Position numbers and translations under genes: made by a program | Source: an uncultured Clostridia bacterium | Lineage (GTDB): Bacteria; Bacillota; Clostridia; Christensenellales; CAG-917 | DNA: 64,000 nucleotides | NCBI GenBank assembly: GCA_934277615.1 | Contig: CAKQUV010000002.1 | Coordinates: forward strand, 62,001-126,000 | Direction: 5' to 3' | The notes under the pieces: generated by a model | The model's input: only the letters and a program-made list of their open reading frames with translations | Told to the model about the DNA's origin: nothing | Database searches by the model: none | In this document: piece by piece, positions 33,187 through 42,424 of the stretch | Layout of the letters: the number at the start of each line of letters is the position of its first letter | Numbering within the stretch: the first letter of the stretch is position 1

Positions 33187-35958
33187 ATGCTTAAACTTAT
33201 AGATATCACCAAAGAGTACAAGGTCGATGAAGATAGCGTCCTTGCTCTCAATAAGGTTTCAATCGAGTTCAGAAAGAACGAATTTGTTTCAATTTTAGGC
33301 CCTTCCGGATGCGGAAAAACAACACTTTTGAACATTGTCGGCGGTCTTGACCGCTACACAAGCGGCGACATTCAGGTAGACGGCGTTTCCACCAAGGAAT
33401 ACGACGACGTTGACTGGGATACTTACAGAAATCGCCGTATCGGCTTTGTTTTCCAATCCTACAACCTCATTCCTCATATGAACATCCTCAAAAACGTCGC
33501 AATGAGCCTCACTCTTGCAGGCGTAGAGAGAGAGGAAAGACGCAGAAGAGCCATGGAGGCGCTTGAAAAAGTCGGTCTTGCCTCCCAAGCCAAGAAAAAA
33601 CCAAACCAACTTTCGGGCGGACAAATGCAACGTGTGGCAATCGCTCGCGCGCTTGTAAACAATCCCGAAATCATTCTTGCAGACGAGCCGACAGGCGCTC
33701 TTGACAGCGAATCGGGCATTCAGGTTATGGATTTGCTCAAAGAAGTGGCAAGAGACAGACTCGTCGTCATGGTTACGCACAACCCCTCGCTTGCGGAAGA
33801 ATATAGTACACGTATCGTGTATCTCAAGGACGGCGAGGTTGTCGGCGATTCCATGCCATATGATTCGAATGCGGCTGAAGAGATAGAAGGCGACGAGCAA
33901 AACGTTGTCGAAATCGAGCAAGTGGAAATAACGGATGAAAACGGCGAGTTGACAGAAACGGTTATCACCGAAGAGATTGCTCCGGAAAGTAAAAAGATTG
34001 AAGAAAAGCCTGCAAAGAAGTCTTTCAAGGAGAAATTCCTCAAATGGAAGAAAGCGGACAGAGCGGCAATGAAACTTTCCACCGCAATTTCGCTCTCTTG
34101 GAACAACCTTTTGGCAAAGAAAGGCAGAACGCTTCTTACCTCTATTGCGGGCTCAATCGGCATTATCGGTATCGTGCTTGTTTTGTCGCTTTCGAGCGGT
34201 GCTTCCAATTACGTCGAAGGGCTTGAAGAGAGCGCGCTTTCCACGTATCCGCTTACAATCAGCAGCGGTTCTGCGGACATCAACGCAATTTTGGGTATCG
34301 TATCGGAAGAGGACGCCGACAGCGCAAATCGCCCGACCAATCCCAAGAGCGACGAAATCTACACCAAGCGTTTCCTCGGCAACCTCGTTGACCATATCGA
34401 CGACTTGATTCGCAAAAACAATCTCGAGCCGTTCAAAAAATACGTTGACGAAAACTTTGACGACTCTTTGGCTGCAGTCAAATACAATTACGGCGTAGGA
34501 TTCAATGCTTTCATACAAGACCCCAAAGCGGAAGATAGGTATATGAAAGTCAATCCGTACACCGAAGTTATGGCGAGCGTCCTCGAGGACCTTCCCGAAA
34601 ACATCAAGGAAATGCTCAACAGCGACACTGAAGGCGGCGGATATTTGAATATGATTCAAAACTTCACCTCGGCGGGCTCAATGTTCTCGTCCTGGACGGA
34701 GATTTCTTCCAACCAAAAGCTTCTTGAATCTCAATACGAACTTGTCGGTGAAAAATCGAAATGGCCGACAAGTGCAAATGAACTTATCGTTGTTGTCGAT
34801 AGCAAAAACCAACTTATCGACTATCAGCTCTTTATGCTCGGTCTTCAATCTCAAGACGAAGTTAAGCAGGCTGTTATCAACGGCGAATGGGCACACATCA
34901 CAACGAGTCTTGAGCAGCTTTTGAGCCTCGAATATAAAGTTATGCCCGATTCGTATTATCTCGAGCTTGACGATCCCGAGGCACAAGGCGACGACAGAAC
35001 CTGGACTGCGCACAACCACAAAGAACAAGGCAAAGCATGGGTTGACGCACAAGATCCGTTTACGGTCAAGGTTGTCGGCGTCGTAAGACCCAAAGCAGGC
35101 GTATCCGTAACGTCAATCAACGGCGTTATAGGTTACACGCACGCACTCACCGAAAAACTTATCGAAGAGGCGGAAAAACATCCTGCAGTAAAGCAAATGC
35201 AAAAGTTCGAAGATGAAGCAAGAAGAACAAACAATTCTTCCTACAAGAGCTGCATCAACTATGGCTCCGACGGTGATAAAACCCACCTCGTTGCAGGAAA
35301 AACCAATATCGAATTTAAATCCACAACCGGCGTCGGCGAAAACACTGTTTTGAAGAAAGATATCATGCGTTCTCTCGGCGTTGCGGAACTTGACAACCCC
35401 GTATCTATAGAGTTCTATTGCACGTCGTTTGAGGCAAAAGACAAGATAGTGTCGTTCATCGACAACTACAACGCAAATGCGGCGGATGAAGATAAGATTG
35501 TTTACGGCGATACGCTCTCAACCATTATGGGCTTCGTAAATACGATGGTCAACACCATCACGGGCGTACTCGTCGGATTTGCCGCAATTTCGCTTATCGT
35601 TTCAACCATAATGATCGCAATCATCATCTACACCTCGGTGCTCGAACGCCGCAAAGAAATCGGCGTGCTTCGTTCCATCGGCGCAAGAAAACGCGATATA
35701 TCCCGAGTCTTTATTGCGGAATCCGCAATACTCGGCGGCTATTCCGGACTTATCGGCGTCATCCTCAGCGTTGCGTTCTCATTTATCGGCAGCGCAATTC
35801 TCAAAGCCGTATTCCAAATCTCCGGACTTATGAACGTCGTTTGGTGGCATTGCCTCGTAATGCTTGCCGTCAGCGTTTTGCTGAGTATGCTTGCAGGATT
35901 TATTCCGTCAAGGATAGCGGCGAACAAGGATCCCGCCATCGCTTTGCGTTCCGAATAA
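33187..35958 (+). CDS. MacB-like ABC transporter, ATPase and FtsX permease in one chain
   Basis: 923 residues from ATG 33187 (GGAG at 33179-33182). Residues 1-~235 are a LolD/MacB-type ATPase with GPSGCGKTT, FVFQSYNLIP, LSGGQMQR and DEPTGALDS. An acidic Glu-rich linker (~240-290) leads to membrane helix 1 (LTSIAGSIGIIGIVLVLSL), a large extracellular domain (~350-760), and three C-terminal helices with the FtsX-type ERRKEIGVLRSIGARKRDI coupling motif. This layout is common in Bacillota antimicrobial-peptide or lipid mechanotransmission transporters. The stop codon lies in the left arm of a long hairpin repeat. Confidence 0.9.
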   Translation: MLKLIDITKEYKVDEDSVLALNKVSIEFRKNEFVSILGPSGCGKTTLLNIVGGLDRYTSGDIQVDGVSTKEYDDVDWDTYRNRRIGFVFQSYNLIPHMNILKNVAMSLTLAGVEREERRRRAMEALEKVGLASQAKKKPNQLSGGQMQRVAIARALVNNPEIILADEPTGALDSESGIQVMDLLKEVARDRLVVMVTHNPSLAEEYSTRIVYLKDGEVVGDSMPYDSNAAEEIEGDEQNVVEIEQVEITDENGELTETVITEEIAPESKKIEEKPAKKSFKEKFLKWKKADRAAMKLSTAISLSWNNLLAKKGRTLLTSIAGSIGIIGIVLVLSLSSGASNYVEGLEESALSTYPLTISSGSADINAILGIVSEEDADSANRPTNPKSDEIYTKRFLGNLVDHIDDLIRKNNLEPFKKYVDENFDDSLAAVKYNYGVGFNAFIQDPKAEDRYMKVNPYTEVMASVLEDLPENIKEMLNSDTEGGGYLNMIQNFTSAGSMFSSWTEISSNQKLLESQYELVGEKSKWPTSANELIVVVDSKNQLIDYQLFMLGLQSQDEVKQAVINGEWAHITTSLEQLLSLEYKVMPDSYYLELDDPEAQGDDRTWTAHNHKEQGKAWVDAQDPFTVKVVGVVRPKAGVSVTSINGVIGYTHALTEKLIEEAEKHPAVKQMQKFEDEARRTNNSSYKSCINYGSDGDKTHLVAGKTNIEFKSTTGVGENTVLKKDIMRSLGVAELDNPVSIEFYCTSFEAKDKIVSFIDNYNANAADEDKIVYGDTLSTIMGFVNTMVNTITGVLVGFAAISLIVSTIMIAIIIYTSVLERRKEIGVLRSIGARKRDISRVFIAESAILGGYSGLIGVILSVAFSFIGSAILKAVFQISGLMNVVWWHCLVMLAVSVLLSMLAGFIPSRIAANKDPAIALRSE

Positions 35959-36092
35959 GACGCCAAACAGCGACTAACTTTGGCAGCACCCCCTTGCCTC
36001 AAAATCACGTACGCATGAGTACGTTGGGTTTTGAGGCAAGGGGGCGCTTTCTCGTTATTCATCTGTTTGGACGCCTTATCGGAACGCAAAGC
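35941..36092 (+). repeat. Gene-end hairpin repeat, copy E1
   Basis: A ~150-nt interrupted palindrome. Outer arms GCTTTGCGTTCCGA (35941-35954, the last codons of the ABC gene) and TCGGAACGCAAAGC (36079-36092), continuing with AAGACGCCAAACAG/CTGTTTGGACGCCTT. Next come GACTAAC/GTTATTC, an unpaired ~6-nt spacer, inner arms CCCCCTTGCCTCAAAA (35989-36004) and TTTTGAGGCAAGGGGG (36029-36044), and an apex with GTAC...GTAC and TTGGG. It may also serve as a terminator. Confidence 0.8.
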
Positions 36093-36208
36093 ATACTATT
36101 GAGCGAATAACTGCGTTAAAGCCACGCTTTGACAACTCACGTACATTATGTACGCTAGGGTTGCCCAAGCGTGGCTTTTCCTTGTTCTTCATCTCAATAT
36201 TACACTTT
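36088..36208 (+). repeat. Gene-end hairpin repeat, copy E2
   Basis: Directly abuts E1, sharing AAAGC. Outer arms AAAGCATACTATTGAG / CTCAATATTACACTTT, then GAATAAC/GTTCTTC, inner arms AAAGCCACGCTT (36118-36129) / AAGCGTGGCTTT (36167-36178), and the family apex: GACAACTCA..GTAC..GTAC..TAGGGTTGCC. No gene lies between E1 and E2; the rest of the gap to 36298 is AT-rich and empty. Confidence 0.8.
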
Positions 36209-36298
36209 ACTCTTGAACGCAATATATTTAACTAAAAAACAATCGGATTATTCGGATATTTTCAAAATAAAAAAACAGCGACGCATCGCATCGCTATA

Positions 36299-36505
36299 TC
36301 ACAAATCACCGTTGATTAGTTCGTCAAGAGTTACGTCAAATACCACGCAAAGCCTACGCAACGTCTCGATATTAGGTTCCGTTCTGCCTTGCTCCCAATT
36401 GGCATAACAACTTTCCACAACTTCAAGTTTGGTCGCAACTTGCTTTTGCGTAAGTCCCGACAGTCTTCTTATAGATTTGAGATTATGAACGAATTTATTA
36501 TCCAT
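36299..36505 (-). CDS. Small XRE-family HTH regulator
   Basis: 68 residues: one HTH_3 domain (NLKSIRRLSGLTQKQVATKL, VVESCYANWEQGRTEPN, TLRRLCVVFDVTLDELING). It lies 19 bp downstream of the glycosylase gene on the same strand. The usual Ser/Thr of the recognition helix is kept. It may be last in an operon with the alpha-galactosidase and glycosylase or have its own promoter in the AT-rich gap (TATTAT, ~36512). Confidence 0.88.
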   Translation of the reverse strand: MDNKFVHNLKSIRRLSGLTQKQVATKLEVVESCYANWEQGRTEPNIETLRRLCVVFDVTLDELINGDL

Positions 36506-36524
36506 ATTTTATACCTTTATAATA

Positions 36525-37013
36525 TTAGTTTTTCAACGCTTTTCCCCATTCTTTTGCAAGTCTTTCGAGGGAGAATTGCGCGTTGGCGGGGCTTGTGGAG
36601 GGAAGAGCGGTCGCGATGTGCGCGAGGGCAGGATTGTACTTAACGAAGTAGTTGTACGACGCTTTGCCGTTGCAAAGAATGCGGCAAATTCTGCTGCTTT
36701 TGACAAGTGCGGCAATATCGGCGGGGACGACGTTTTTGATGTCGGTATCCTTGCTTGCGTTGATGTCGCACTCCTCCACGCTGTCGTACATTGCGATGTG
36801 GTGAGCAAGCAAAAACTTTTTGCGCTCGTCCACGCTTGCTCCGTACAAATCAACACTGTAGATAAGCGAAAGCACCCGCCAAAATCTATTCTGCGGGTGC
36901 ATATAATAGAAATTGTTTTCCACCGATTTGACGGACGGAACGCTGCCCAGTATAAGAGTGGTGCAATTGTCGTCTATGACGGGCGGAAACGGGTGTTTTA
37001 CGTGTCTTATCAT
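36525..37013 (-). CDS. DNA-deoxyinosine glycosylase (uracil-DNA glycosylase superfamily)
   Basis: 162 residues. Family-6-type motifs are LILGSVPSVKSVENNFYYMHPQNRFW (active-site strand with the conserved Asn in HPQNRFW) and the leucine-loop motif LPSTSPANA. It removes hypoxanthine (deaminated adenine) from DNA. The start overlaps the alpha-galactosidase stop by 4 bp, an odd functional pairing that is probably only translational coupling. Confidence 0.88.
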   Translation of the reverse strand: MIRHVKHPFPPVIDDNCTTLILGSVPSVKSVENNFYYMHPQNRFWRVLSLIYSVDLYGASVDERKKFLLAHHIAMYDSVEECDINASKDTDIKNVVPADIAALVKSSRICRILCNGKASYNYFVKYNPALAHIATALPSTSPANAQFSLERLAKEWGKALKN

Positions 37014-38635
37014 TTTACGATATACACTTTGGTTTGGTGCTTTTCAAGTGCGATTTTCACCGTGCCGTCGCTCTCAATCGTTTCGTCAATCCATTGATTG
37101 CGCAAGGTGTAATGCGAGGCTTGTTTCATCGACACGTATTCGTCCTTGCAAAGCGAGTTGAGGTTGAATTTGACGCTTGCGCCGTGCGAGGATTTGTTGA
37201 AGAAACAAAGGGCGGTAGAGCCGTCCGCAAGCGGCTTTGCAAGCACGTCCACGGTGCCTTTTTTGACGCGTTTAGCCTGTTTTGCAAGCGAGTCTTGGTT
37301 GATTGCAATGAGGTTTTTATTGGTTACGATTTCCTTCACCTTGTCGCTCATATTTCTCAAATCGTTGCCGAGAATGAGCGGCGAATTCATCATACACCAA
37401 AGCGAAAAGTGCGACACGTTCTGATTGTACGTCAACTTGCCGTTGCCCACTTCGAGCATATCGGGATCGTTGTAGTGCCCTTTGCTCGAGTATTTGTAAA
37501 GTTTTACGGTATGCTCGTATATGAGCTTGATCCACCACCACCAAGGACGGATATCGGGAGTAGTACGCCACAAATTGCCTGCTTTTGCGCCCCAGTTGTA
37601 CGGCTTACCCCAGCCCCATTCGCATATGGAGAAAACAATCGGTTTTTCCTTCTGTTTGCGCTCTTTTGCAACTCTTGCGGTTGCGGCTTTGAGCGCGTTT
37701 CCCATACGCAGATATTGATACATTTCGCTGTCCGCATTTGATGTTACGGGATTGAAAAGTTTGATTGTGTTCTTGCCTGCTTTGAGCGTTACGAGCACTT
37801 GGAAGCGCGCCGTAACGTTGAAACGCTTTTGCGGAGGGAAGAGAAGTTCGTATTGCTTGTCGTCGTTGATTTTGGCAATGAGGTATTTCTCGTAACTTCC
37901 GTGTTTTTTAATATTGACGGTAAGCACGTATTCGCCGTCCTCGTCCACTTCGATGTTGTTGTAGGTGATAGAGCCGAGGTTTGCGTCAAGTCCGGACACG
38001 TAACTGCCGCTGGGAAGTTTGGTATCCGTCATGAATCTTGCAAGACCACCCAAAACAGCGTTGTGAACGGAATATTCGATGGGATGTCCGTCAAATTGCG
38101 AAATGCTTATAGAATACACAAGCGGCGCATATTTGGACACGGGAATATGATGACAATAGTCGTACTTAAAGTACTCGACGCCCCATTTTGCAAGCGTGTA
38201 AGCGTCGTATTGCTCTCTGCCGAGGCTTGCGGGCAAATCTTCGCAAGTGAGCGTGCCGTTTGAAGTGTATGCGCCAAGTTTCAAGCCCATTGCGTTGACT
38301 TTTTTGGCAAGGCTTTCGATGCCGCTTGGGAAAGTTTCGTAATCTCCGACAAGTTCGCCGTTTTCGTCGCGCAAAGAGGATTGCCAGCAATCGTCGAGAT
38401 TGATATATTTGTATCCTGCCTCGATAAGACCATTGTCCTTCATCGCCTGCGCTGTTTCGAGAATTAGTTTCTCGTTTATGCGGTTGCGAAAGGTATTCCA
38501 ACTCGACCAACCCATAGGGGGAGTGAGCGCAACGCCGTTGGAGTAGTCCTCCAAATCGGGATTGACGCTTGTCGGTTTCTTCTTGATGAAGAGGGAGCGG
38601 ATGTAGCAAAACGGACACATATTATTGCGTTTCAT
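37010..38635 (-). CDS. Alpha-galactosidase, GH27, with inserted beta-sandwich domain
   Basis: 541 residues with no signal peptide, so cytoplasmic. The GH27 barrel begins with TPPMGWSSWNTF, followed by YINLDDCWQ and the nucleophile Asp159 in YFKYDYC. WRTTPDIRPWW holds the likely acid/base Asp, and NDPDMLEVGNG and QNVSHFSLWCMMNSPLILG complete the barrel. Between strands, about residues 175-315, an inserted module with YNNIEVDEDGEYVLTVNI and LKAGKNTIKLFN looks like a CBM35-type carbohydrate-binding beta-sandwich. A C-terminal beta domain closes the chain. It cleaves terminal alpha-galactose (or beta-L-arabinopyranose) residues, presumably from imported oligosaccharides. Confidence 0.92.
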   Translation of the reverse strand: MKRNNMCPFCYIRSLFIKKKPTSVNPDLEDYSNGVALTPPMGWSSWNTFRNRINEKLILETAQAMKDNGLIEAGYKYINLDDCWQSSLRDENGELVGDYETFPSGIESLAKKVNAMGLKLGAYTSNGTLTCEDLPASLGREQYDAYTLAKWGVEYFKYDYCHHIPVSKYAPLVYSISISQFDGHPIEYSVHNAVLGGLARFMTDTKLPSGSYVSGLDANLGSITYNNIEVDEDGEYVLTVNIKKHGSYEKYLIAKINDDKQYELLFPPQKRFNVTARFQVLVTLKAGKNTIKLFNPVTSNADSEMYQYLRMGNALKAATARVAKERKQKEKPIVFSICEWGWGKPYNWGAKAGNLWRTTPDIRPWWWWIKLIYEHTVKLYKYSSKGHYNDPDMLEVGNGKLTYNQNVSHFSLWCMMNSPLILGNDLRNMSDKVKEIVTNKNLIAINQDSLAKQAKRVKKGTVDVLAKPLADGSTALCFFNKSSHGASVKFNLNSLCKDEYVSMKQASHYTLRNQWIDETIESDGTVKIALEKHQTKVYIVK

Positions 38636-38679
38636 ATTTCACCTGTTGTTGATTTTTTATAGCAAAAATTGCTTGATTT

Positions 38680-41562
38680 TTATTTGATTTTGGGTGCTTT
38701 TACGCGCATTTTTGCGTCGAGGCGTTCAAACTTGTTCTCTATGCTTTCGCCGTGTTCGAGCTTGATTTGATTCATAATCGCAACAAATCCCACGTACAAA
38801 ACGGTAAGCACGGCGCATATCGCAAGCATGGCTTTGCCCATTTCCCACGTTACGTGATTATCGAGCTTGAAGAAAGTGCGCAAAAGCCCCACTACATCGA
38901 TGACTTGCCCTTTGTAGTTGACGTTGATGGATATGAAGTACACGCCAACGAATATAAACACCATAAGAAGATAGGTTACAAGGTTGAGCACGATAAGCCA
39001 TTTGGACTTGTTCACCTTGTGTTTACGCTTTTTGACGGGTTCCTCGCCGTTTTTAATGCGTTCTCGCTCTTTCATAAGGTCGCTTATTCCGAAGAACGCT
39101 GACCAACTTGCAAGCCTTGTAGGCAAGGATACCTTGAAAAGGAGCAAGAAGCCCACAAAAGTGATAACCCATATGAACACCGTCTTGGATTGCATATCCG
39201 TAAGGTCGGTGAGGAAGAATCGATTGCACAGTATTACGGCAATTGCGCCGAACAGCACCGTAATTCCGCCGGGTATAGCGTTTGACAGCACTTTTGGCAA
39301 GAATCTGCCCGTAACTCTGTCCGCATTGGGCTCGAGAGCAAGCACGACGGAGGGAATTCCGATTGTTACCGCGCCCATAATGGTGAGGTTTTGCGGAGTG
39401 AAGGGGAGTGGATCCACCACAATCATAAACAACAGCGCAAGCAGCGTGTTGTAAATGGTTTTCATAATGTACAAGGCGGCGGAACGTTCAAGGTTGTTGA
39501 TAGAACGTCTGCCCTCTGCCACAACTCTCGGCATAGAGGAAAAATTGCTGTCCAAAAGCACGAGCGAGCTTACGTTTTTCGCAGCGTCCGAGCCTGACGC
39601 CATAGCCACAGAGCAGTCCGCCTCTTTGAGCGCAAGCACGTCGTTTACGCCGTCGCCTGTCATCGCAACGGTATGTCCTGCCTTTTTGAGCGCCTTTACA
39701 AGCATAAGTTTTTGGTCGGGCAAAACTCTGCCGAAAATAGTGTATTTGGTTGCCGCCTCATACACTTCCTCTTCCGTTGTGAGGGTGGACATATCTATGA
39801 TGTTGTCGCAATCTTCCAAGCCTGCGCGCATAGCAACGGCACGCACTGTTTGCGGGTTGTCGCCCGATATGACTTTGACCGTAACGCCCTCTTGTTTGAA
39901 GAATCTGAGCGTATCGGGAGCCTCGTCTCTTATCTTGTCGGTGATGTATACAAAACTTTCTAATTTAAGCGATTTGGGCAATTCGTTGTCGCCGAATTTG
40001 TTTTTCGACGAGGCGATTACCATAACGCGATAGCCCTTTTGAGCCATCTCGTCCGTGGTATGCTCGAGAGCTTTGGTCTTTTTTCTGAACACAAATTCGG
40101 GTGCGCCTATGACATAGGATACGCCGTCTATTCTTGCGCCCGACCACTTGCGTTGAGAGGAGAACGGCACTATTTGCTCAACTTCTCCGCTTGACTCTAC
40201 GTCTTGCACGTACGCGCGCAAAGCGTTTACGGTGGCGTTGTCGTCGCTAAGTGCGCTTGTAACGTTTTTGATAATCTGCTTAATCTGTTCTTCGTCGCGA
40301 TTTTTGCTCGGCTCTATACCGTTTACGTCCATAGTGCCTTCCGTAATCGTACCGGTTTTGTCGAGGCAAAGCACGTCCACACGCGCCAAAGTTTCTACGC
40401 AATAGAGGTCTTGAGCAAGCGTTTTATGGCGTGAAAGACGTATAACGCTCACGCAAAATACCGTTGAAGAGAGCGCAACTAGTCCCGACGGAATCATGCC
40501 TATGACCGTCGCTATCGTGCCGAGCACGGTTGAAGAGAGGTGCTTGCTGATTTTGTAGCCGAGAAGGGTGGTGATGATTTTGTCCGCCTCCTCGGGGTTT
40601 TTCTGCAAGAAGAATTTGATGCAGAACAGCATAATTCCCAGCGGAACGATAATGGATGCCATCACCTTGACGATAAGCATAAGCGAGCGCCAAATCTCGC
40701 TGTTGGGCTTTTTGAAATATTTTGCGCCTGCGCTGATTTTGGATACGAAATTGTCCATACCGACGTGTTCAACCTGCGCTTTTGCGTTGCCGGAAACAAC
40801 AAAACTTCCCGACATAATCTCGTCGCCAACGTTTTTGAGTATGGAATCCGGCTCGCCGGTAATAAGGCTTTCGTTGACCTCGATAGAGCCTTCCGTTACC
40901 ACTGCGTCCGCGCAAATCTGGCTTCCGCTTGCAAGCAGCGTTATATCGTCCAGAACAATGTCTTTTATGGCGATTTCCTTTTCCTCGCCGTCGCGGAGTA
41001 CGGTTGCTTTGGGGGCGGATAGCAAGGAAAGTTTGTCAATCGTGCGCTTTGCACGCAATTCTTGGAGAATACCCACCAAAGCGTTGAAAATAATGAGCAA
41101 CATAAAGCTGAAATTGCCCAAAACCGTCAGAGGACTCTCGCCGGCGTCGACAAAGAAGAATATAAGAACCGCAAGAAGTATGAATACAAAATTGAAAAAC
41201 GTAACGATGTTTTCACGCAAAATTTGCGCCACGCTCTTTGTTTTTACGTTTTGGTCGCCGTTGACCTTGCCTTGCGCAATGCGCTCGTCCACTTGCGATT
41301 GCGAAAGCCCTTTTTCGACGTCTGTTACAAAGCGCGACTCTTGCGCTTGTTCGACGGCTTGAGTATCGGTATTTTCGGCGAAGTTCGCCTCGCCGTTTTC
41401 CTCATTCGAGGATATGACAAAATCGGGCGATTTTATATCGTCCTCGATTTGCTCGGCGTGCGCATTATTGCAATTTACCGAGGGGTTATCTTCTATGACT
41501 TCGCTCTCGACGTATTCGATGTCGGGCGCAGTTTTTTTGCGTTTTTTAGAGGGGGTTGGCAT
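38680..41562 (-). CDS. Cation-translocating P-type ATPase
   Basis: 960 residues from ATG 41562, with AAAGGGA upstream; an in-frame start at 41592 is weaker. About 85 acidic, low-complexity residues precede the core. The A-domain has NESLITGEPD (usual TGES), the phosphorylation motif is CLDKTGTITEG, the hinge is AMTGDGVNDVLALKEADCSVAM. Ten helices are plausible, with TM4 reading GMIPSGLVALSS. That TM4 lacks the PEGL of Ca pumps and the CPx of heavy-metal pumps, and resembles the P-type ATPases of the YloB/CtpE branch often tied to Ca2+ or Mg2+. The ion is not determined. Confidence 0.88.
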   Translation of the reverse strand: MPTPSKKRKKTAPDIEYVESEVIEDNPSVNCNNAHAEQIEDDIKSPDFVISSNEENGEANFAENTDTQAVEQAQESRFVTDVEKGLSQSQVDERIAQGKVNGDQNVKTKSVAQILRENIVTFFNFVFILLAVLIFFFVDAGESPLTVLGNFSFMLLIIFNALVGILQELRAKRTIDKLSLLSAPKATVLRDGEEKEIAIKDIVLDDITLLASGSQICADAVVTEGSIEVNESLITGEPDSILKNVGDEIMSGSFVVSGNAKAQVEHVGMDNFVSKISAGAKYFKKPNSEIWRSLMLIVKVMASIIVPLGIMLFCIKFFLQKNPEEADKIITTLLGYKISKHLSSTVLGTIATVIGMIPSGLVALSSTVFCVSVIRLSRHKTLAQDLYCVETLARVDVLCLDKTGTITEGTMDVNGIEPSKNRDEEQIKQIIKNVTSALSDDNATVNALRAYVQDVESSGEVEQIVPFSSQRKWSGARIDGVSYVIGAPEFVFRKKTKALEHTTDEMAQKGYRVMVIASSKNKFGDNELPKSLKLESFVYITDKIRDEAPDTLRFFKQEGVTVKVISGDNPQTVRAVAMRAGLEDCDNIIDMSTLTTEEEVYEAATKYTIFGRVLPDQKLMLVKALKKAGHTVAMTGDGVNDVLALKEADCSVAMASGSDAAKNVSSLVLLDSNFSSMPRVVAEGRRSINNLERSAALYIMKTIYNTLLALLFMIVVDPLPFTPQNLTIMGAVTIGIPSVVLALEPNADRVTGRFLPKVLSNAIPGGITVLFGAIAVILCNRFFLTDLTDMQSKTVFIWVITFVGFLLLFKVSLPTRLASWSAFFGISDLMKERERIKNGEEPVKKRKHKVNKSKWLIVLNLVTYLLMVFIFVGVYFISINVNYKGQVIDVVGLLRTFFKLDNHVTWEMGKAMLAICAVLTVLYVGFVAIMNQIKLEHGESIENKFERLDAKMRVKAPKIK

Positions 41563-41715
41563 TCTCCGTCGTCCCTTTGCGATGGTTCGCACACATTTAA
41601 TATTATAAATTATTATAACATAACTATAAAATATTACAATACAAAATATCCGCTTTTAGCGGCTTTTGTGCGTGTTTTTTGAATAATAGCTATTTTTTGA
41701 GCATATATTTTGCGT

Positions 41716-42381
41716 ATGAAAAGAAAAATTGTATTGATTTCGGTTGCAATACTCGTTTTGATATGCGCGCTCGCATGCTTTGTTGCTTGCAACAAAAACA
41801 AAAAACAAGAACAGTCCGACAACGTTTCGAGACTCACCGAGGCGTACTATGCGGGCGAGAGCGATACCTTCGCCGTATCCGTTGAAAAGGGCAGAAGAGA
41901 AAAGAATTTTATCGCAGACGGCACTGCAACGGATGTGGCGGATTTTTGCGAGATAAATATCCAACCTCTCAAAACCAACGAATACGAAAAAATCACCTAT
42001 GTTTTGAGCGGACAAGACAGCACGCTTTCGGGTGAGTTGACAGGCGGTACTTTCGGCGAATTTACGGCATCTATCGCGTTGGATTTTGTTCCCGACAAGA
42101 TTACGGTGTCGGCAGGCAAGGAGCAAAGCGAGATTGATTTATGCTCTGTTTTAGACGGTGCGCTCACCTCGCAAGACGTCATAAATATTGCCAAAAAAGA
42201 GTTCAAAGAAAAGATTGACGCAGAGTATTCCGAGGGCAAAGCCGACCGTGAAATTTACGTCAAACTCATCACCGCCGACCGCACCAATTATTACTATTAC
42301 GTGTCTTTCATCGGCGACGGCACGGACTACTGGGCAATGCTTGTAGACATCAAGACGGGCGCAATCGTGTCGAAGAAATAA
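41716..42381 (+). CDS. Lipoprotein with PepSY-like C-terminus
   Basis: 221 residues from ATG 41716. The signal peptide ends at lipobox CFVAC. The C-terminal ~70 residues (VINIAKKEF...YYVSFIGDGTDYWAMLVDIKTGAIVS) follow the PepSY pattern of strand-helix-strand with a D-x-x-T-G turn. The middle region has no recognised motif. The gene diverges from the P-type ATPase gene. Function unknown; PepSY domains often inhibit or regulate peptidases. Confidence 0.7.
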   Translation: MKRKIVLISVAILVLICALACFVACNKNKKQEQSDNVSRLTEAYYAGESDTFAVSVEKGRREKNFIADGTATDVADFCEINIQPLKTNEYEKITYVLSGQDSTLSGELTGGTFGEFTASIALDFVPDKITVSAGKEQSEIDLCSVLDGALTSQDVINIAKKEFKEKIDAEYSEGKADREIYVKLITADRTNYYYYVSFIGDGTDYWAMLVDIKTGAIVSKK

Positions 42382-42424
42382 AAGGATAGGCAAAGCCGAC
42401 CTTAATTAATAATTAATAATTACG

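Noticed and set aside
35941..36208. Simple Rho-independent terminators
   Set aside because: The hairpins are 120-150 nt, have conserved apices, and lack the T-run right after the stem, so termination alone does not explain them.
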